A DNA stretch of 8,996 nt from Porticoccus sp. (GTDB lineage: Bacteria > Pseudomonadota > Gammaproteobacteria > Pseudomonadales > Porticoccaceae): NCBI GenBank assembly GCA_002685455.1, contig NYXF01000086.1, positions 1 to 8,996 of the forward strand. The letters are read 5' to 3'. This document shows, one piece after another, positions 6,780 to 8,996 of the stretch (positions within the stretch are counted from its first letter, which is position 1; every line of letters begins with the position of its first letter). A program made the position numbers and the translations under genes. The notes beneath the pieces were generated by a model. The model did no database searches. It saw only the letters and a list, made by a program, of their open reading frames with translations, and was not told where the DNA came from.

Positions 6780-8351
6780 ATGATGAAATTAGGTATACCC
6801 AGAGAGATTTTTCCAGATGAAAAAAGGGTGGCAGCTACACCTACCTCTGTTCTGAAATTAATTAAACTTGGTTATGAGGTTATTATTGAGTCGTCAGCAG
6901 GTGAAACAGCTCATTATGAAGACCAAGATTTTATCGACGCAGGCGCAATAATATCACCAAATTCAGAGGATCTTTGGGGGCAAGCAGACTTTATACTTAA
7001 AGTCAGAGCACCGATGATAAACTCAAATACTGGAATTCACGAAACAGAGCTAATGAAAAAAGGTGCATATATTGTAAGTTATATTTGGCCTGCTGAGAAT
7101 TCAGAGTTACTTGAAGATTTTGCATCAAAAAATGCTACAGTTTTCGCTATTGATAGCTTACCCCGAATTAGTCGTGCACAAAAAATGGACGCTCTTAGTG
7201 CTATGGCGAACATATCAGGTTATCGAGCAGTTATTGAGGCTGCTAATTGTTTCGGACGTTTTTTTACAGGACAAGTAACCGCAGCAGGCAAAGTTCCTCC
7301 CGCGAAGATTATGGTTATTGGTGCTGGTGTAGCTGGATTAGCTGCTGTCGGTACAGCTAATAGCATGGGTGCTATTGTTCGAGCATTTGATACTCGACTA
7401 GAGGTGAAAGAACAAGTTGAAAGTATGGGGGCTCAATTTTTAGAATTAGACTTCTCAGACGAGGAGGGCAGTAGCACTGGTGGTTATGCCAAACAAATGA
7501 GTGACGAGTTTATTGCAGCTGAGATGGCTCTTTTTGCTGAGCAAGCTAAAGAGGTTGATATAATAATAACTACTGCACTTATACCTGGAAGGCCTGCCCC
7601 TAAACTGATAACAGCGGCAATGGTTGAATCAATGAAATCAGGAAGTGTTATCGTTGATTTAGCGTCAGAACGCGGAGGAAACTGTGAGCTAACAGAGCCT
7701 GGAAAAGTAATACAAAAACATGGTGTAACCCTGATAGGCCATACGGATCTACCAAGTCGGATGGCAAAAGTTTCAAGTGATCTATACTCTAGCAACCTAG
7801 TACATTTATTGTCAGATTTAACACCAGAGAAGAATGGTACTCCTAATGTAGATATGGATGACGTCGTTATTCGTGGCGTAACAGTCGTCAAGGACAAAAA
7901 AATTACCTGGCCTCCGCCTAAAGTAGAAGTTTCAGCCTCTCCAGCTACTAAGCCAAGCGGGCAAATAAAAGAAGCACTAACAAAAGAAGAGCCTACCCTC
8001 TTAGATAAATGGCTTGGAAAAGGTGTGCTGTTTATTCTAACTTTAGCTGTACTGATTGGTGTTGGCGGGTATGCACCAGAGAGCTTTTTGAGCCATTTTA
8101 CAGTTTTTGTATTGTCATGCTTTATTGGATATCAGGTTGTTTGGAATGTTACAGCTTCGTTGCATACACCGCTGATGAGTGTTACCAACGCTATAAGCGG
8201 AATAATTGTAATTGGAGCTATATTACATTTAGTTGCTGCTGATAGCGGCACCGTTGGTATCATGTCCTTTATCGCAGTTTTGATAGCAACCATAAATATA
8301 GCAGGCGGTTTCAAAGTTACACATCGTATGCTTAATATGTTCCGTAAATAG
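6780..8351 (+). CDS. pntA: Proton-translocating NAD(P) transhydrogenase, alpha subunit
   Basis: PntA with PntB forms the inner-membrane enzyme that transfers hydride from NADH to NADP+, driven by inward proton flow, and so supplies NADPH. The frame gives 523 residues, close to E. coli PntA (510), and is the fused form with the NAD(H) domain and membrane part in one chain. Seen: [17 protein letters not shown] at the N-terminus; SVPRISRAQ-like SLPRISRAQ (126-134); [19 protein letters not shown] (158-176); the NAD-binding glycine motif GAGVAGLAA (181-189) with [11 protein letters not shown] (202-212); and [15 protein letters not shown] (264-278). A variable linker (about 385-408) leads to four membrane segments at about 414-432, 439-457, 469-486 and 493-511, including [14 protein letters not shown]. 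All domains are complete. The pntB start follows 11 bases after the stop, so the two are co-transcribed and probably translationally coupled. Confidence 0.97.
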   Translation: MMKLGIPREIFPDEKRVAATPTSVLKLIKLGYEVIIESSAGETAHYEDQDFIDAGAIISPNSEDLWGQADFILKVRAPMINSNTGIHETELMKKGAYIVSYIWPAENSELLEDFASKNATVFAIDSLPRISRAQKMDALSAMANISGYRAVIEAANCFGRFFTGQVTAAGKVPPAKIMVIGAGVAGLAAVGTANSMGAIVRAFDTRLEVKEQVESMGAQFLELDFSDEEGSSTGGYAKQMSDEFIAAEMALFAEQAKEVDIIITTALIPGRPAPKLITAAMVESMKSGSVIVDLASERGGNCELTEPGKVIQKHGVTLIGHTDLPSRMAKVSSDLYSSNLVHLLSDLTPEKNGTPNVDMDDVVIRGVTVVKDKKITWPPPKVEVSASPATKPSGQIKEALTKEEPTLLDKWLGKGVLFILTLAVLIGVGGYAPESFLSHFTVFVLSCFIGYQVVWNVTASLHTPLMSVTNAISGIIVIGAILHLVAADSGTVGIMSFIAVLIATINIAGGFKVTHRMLNMFRK

Positions 8352-8354
8352 GAG
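8350..8354 (+). promoter_or_regulatory. Ribosome binding site of pntB overlapping the pntA stop
   Basis: AGGAG starts inside the TAG stop codon of pntA (8349-8351) and lies eight bases before the pntB ATG at 8363. The overlap suggests that ribosomes ending pntA help initiation at pntB, which would keep the two subunits in balance. Confidence 0.75.
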
Positions 8355-8362
8355 ATTTACTT

Positions 8363-8996
8363 ATGAGCACAGGTTTTGTCAGCGTTGCTTATGTTTTAGC
8401 CAGTGTACTATTTATCCTTAGCCTAGGAGGACTTAGTCATCAGGAATCTGCTAGGAGAGGGAATCTTTTTGGTATAGCAGGGATAATAATTGCTGTAGGA
8501 GCAACTATTGCTGGTGTAAATATGGGGATCGGCAGTACCTCAACTATCGTTTTAGCGCTTGTTATAGGGGCCGTTATAGGACTTTTTCTTGCTAACAAGG
8601 TAGAGATGACACAAATGCCCCAGTTGGTTGCTTTGTTGCATAGCTTTGTTGGTTTAGCTGCAGTTTTAGTGGGCTTTGCAGGTCACCTTGATCCATTGAT
8701 CAAAACGGTTGGCTCAGAACATACTATAAAAATGGTAGAAATTTTCTTGGGTATATTTATTGGAGCTATAACCTTCACAGGATCACTGATCGCTTGTGGC
8801 AAACTCCAGGGCTTAGTATCTAGTTCCGCTCTAACTCTGCCAGGTAGACATGCGATGAATTTACTAGCCTTAGGGTTAGTTGTTGCCCTAGGCTCATGGT
8901 TTATAAGCACAGACAGTCTAATGCCCCTAATAATTATGACGATCGTAGCATCCGTTTTAGGTGTCCATTTAATCTTAGCTATTGGCGGGGCAGATA
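8363..8996 (+). CDS. pntB: Proton-translocating NAD(P) transhydrogenase, beta subunit (5' part)
   Basis: The frame is open from ATG 8363 to the window edge (211 codons plus one base), so less than half of the usual approximately 460-residue protein is present. It starts MSTGFVSVAYVLASVLFILS, like E. coli PntB. About seven membrane segments can be seen (near 4-22, 35-52, 58-77, 88-106, 124-145, 164-181 and 187-207). KVEMTQMPQLVALLHSFVGL (79-98) is the most conserved stretch; its His93 corresponds to E. coli His91, known to matter for proton transfer. FLGIFIGAITFTGS (128-141) and LPGRHAMN (159-166) are also conserved, and the visible part ends at IGGAD. The NADP(H)-binding domain III lies beyond the window, so its integrity cannot be checked. 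It is transcribed with pntA. Confidence 0.96.
   Translation, partial: MSTGFVSVAYVLASVLFILSLGGLSHQESARRGNLFGIAGIIIAVGATIAGVNMGIGSTSTIVLALVIGAVIGLFLANKVEMTQMPQLVALLHSFVGLAAVLVGFAGHLDPLIKTVGSEHTIKMVEIFLGIFIGAITFTGSLIACGKLQGLVSSSALTLPGRHAMNLLALGLVVALGSWFISTDSLMPLIIMTIVASVLGVHLILAIGGAD

Noticed and set aside
7484..7897. 137-codon open frame on the - strand
   Set aside because: It lies wholly inside pntA, which is strongly conserved in its own frame. The antisense frame shows no recognisable domain and is a shadow.

Overview
The window is ordinary chromosomal housekeeping DNA from an AT-rich gammaproteobacterium. Roughly a third of the bases look like G+C by eye; this was not computed. The divergent pair rpmE / priA with an FtsN-type SPOR gene behind priA is a well-known gammaproteobacterial neighbourhood. 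The fused E. coli-style PntA and the strong E. coli-like character of L31, PntA and PntB agree with that. Short gaps and low G+C would fit a small marine or host-associated lineage, but the sequence does not fix the genus.

Layout from left to right. Bases 1-156 hold the 3' end of an unidentified reading frame on the + strand. Facing it on the - strand are a short membrane-anchored SPOR-domain protein (174-734) and, upstream of that, priA, the replication-restart helicase (822-3065). From the 134-base gap beyond priA, rpmE (ribosomal protein L31, zinc type) runs to the right (3200-3415). A 183-base non-coding stretch follows, then an alpha/beta hydrolase of the MetX superfamily (3599-4651). 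It ends 15 bases from the stop of the convergent rhlE DEAD-box RNA helicase gene (4667-5926, - strand). Divergent from rhlE is a small exported Sel1-repeat protein (6103-6645). After it comes the proton-translocating transhydrogenase operon pntA (6780-8351) and pntB (8363 to the window edge, truncated).

The genes do not form one pathway. PriA and the SPOR protein lie in one same-strand unit (replication restart and cell division / peptidoglycan binding). L31 and RhlE belong to ribosome structure and RNA remodelling. PntA and PntB form one membrane enzyme that uses the proton gradient to make NADPH from NADH. The MetX-like hydrolase and the Sel1 protein have no function that can be assigned from context.

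No tRNA, rRNA, CRISPR array, insertion sequence, integrase, toxin-antitoxin pair, prophage gene or defence system was seen, and I found no convincing undescribed system. The items most worth a second look are the MetX-like protein that lacks homoserine-acetyltransferase hallmarks, a 35-codon frame that overlaps its start codon as ATGA, and the rpmE leader. No gene-free stretch exceeds 300 bases.
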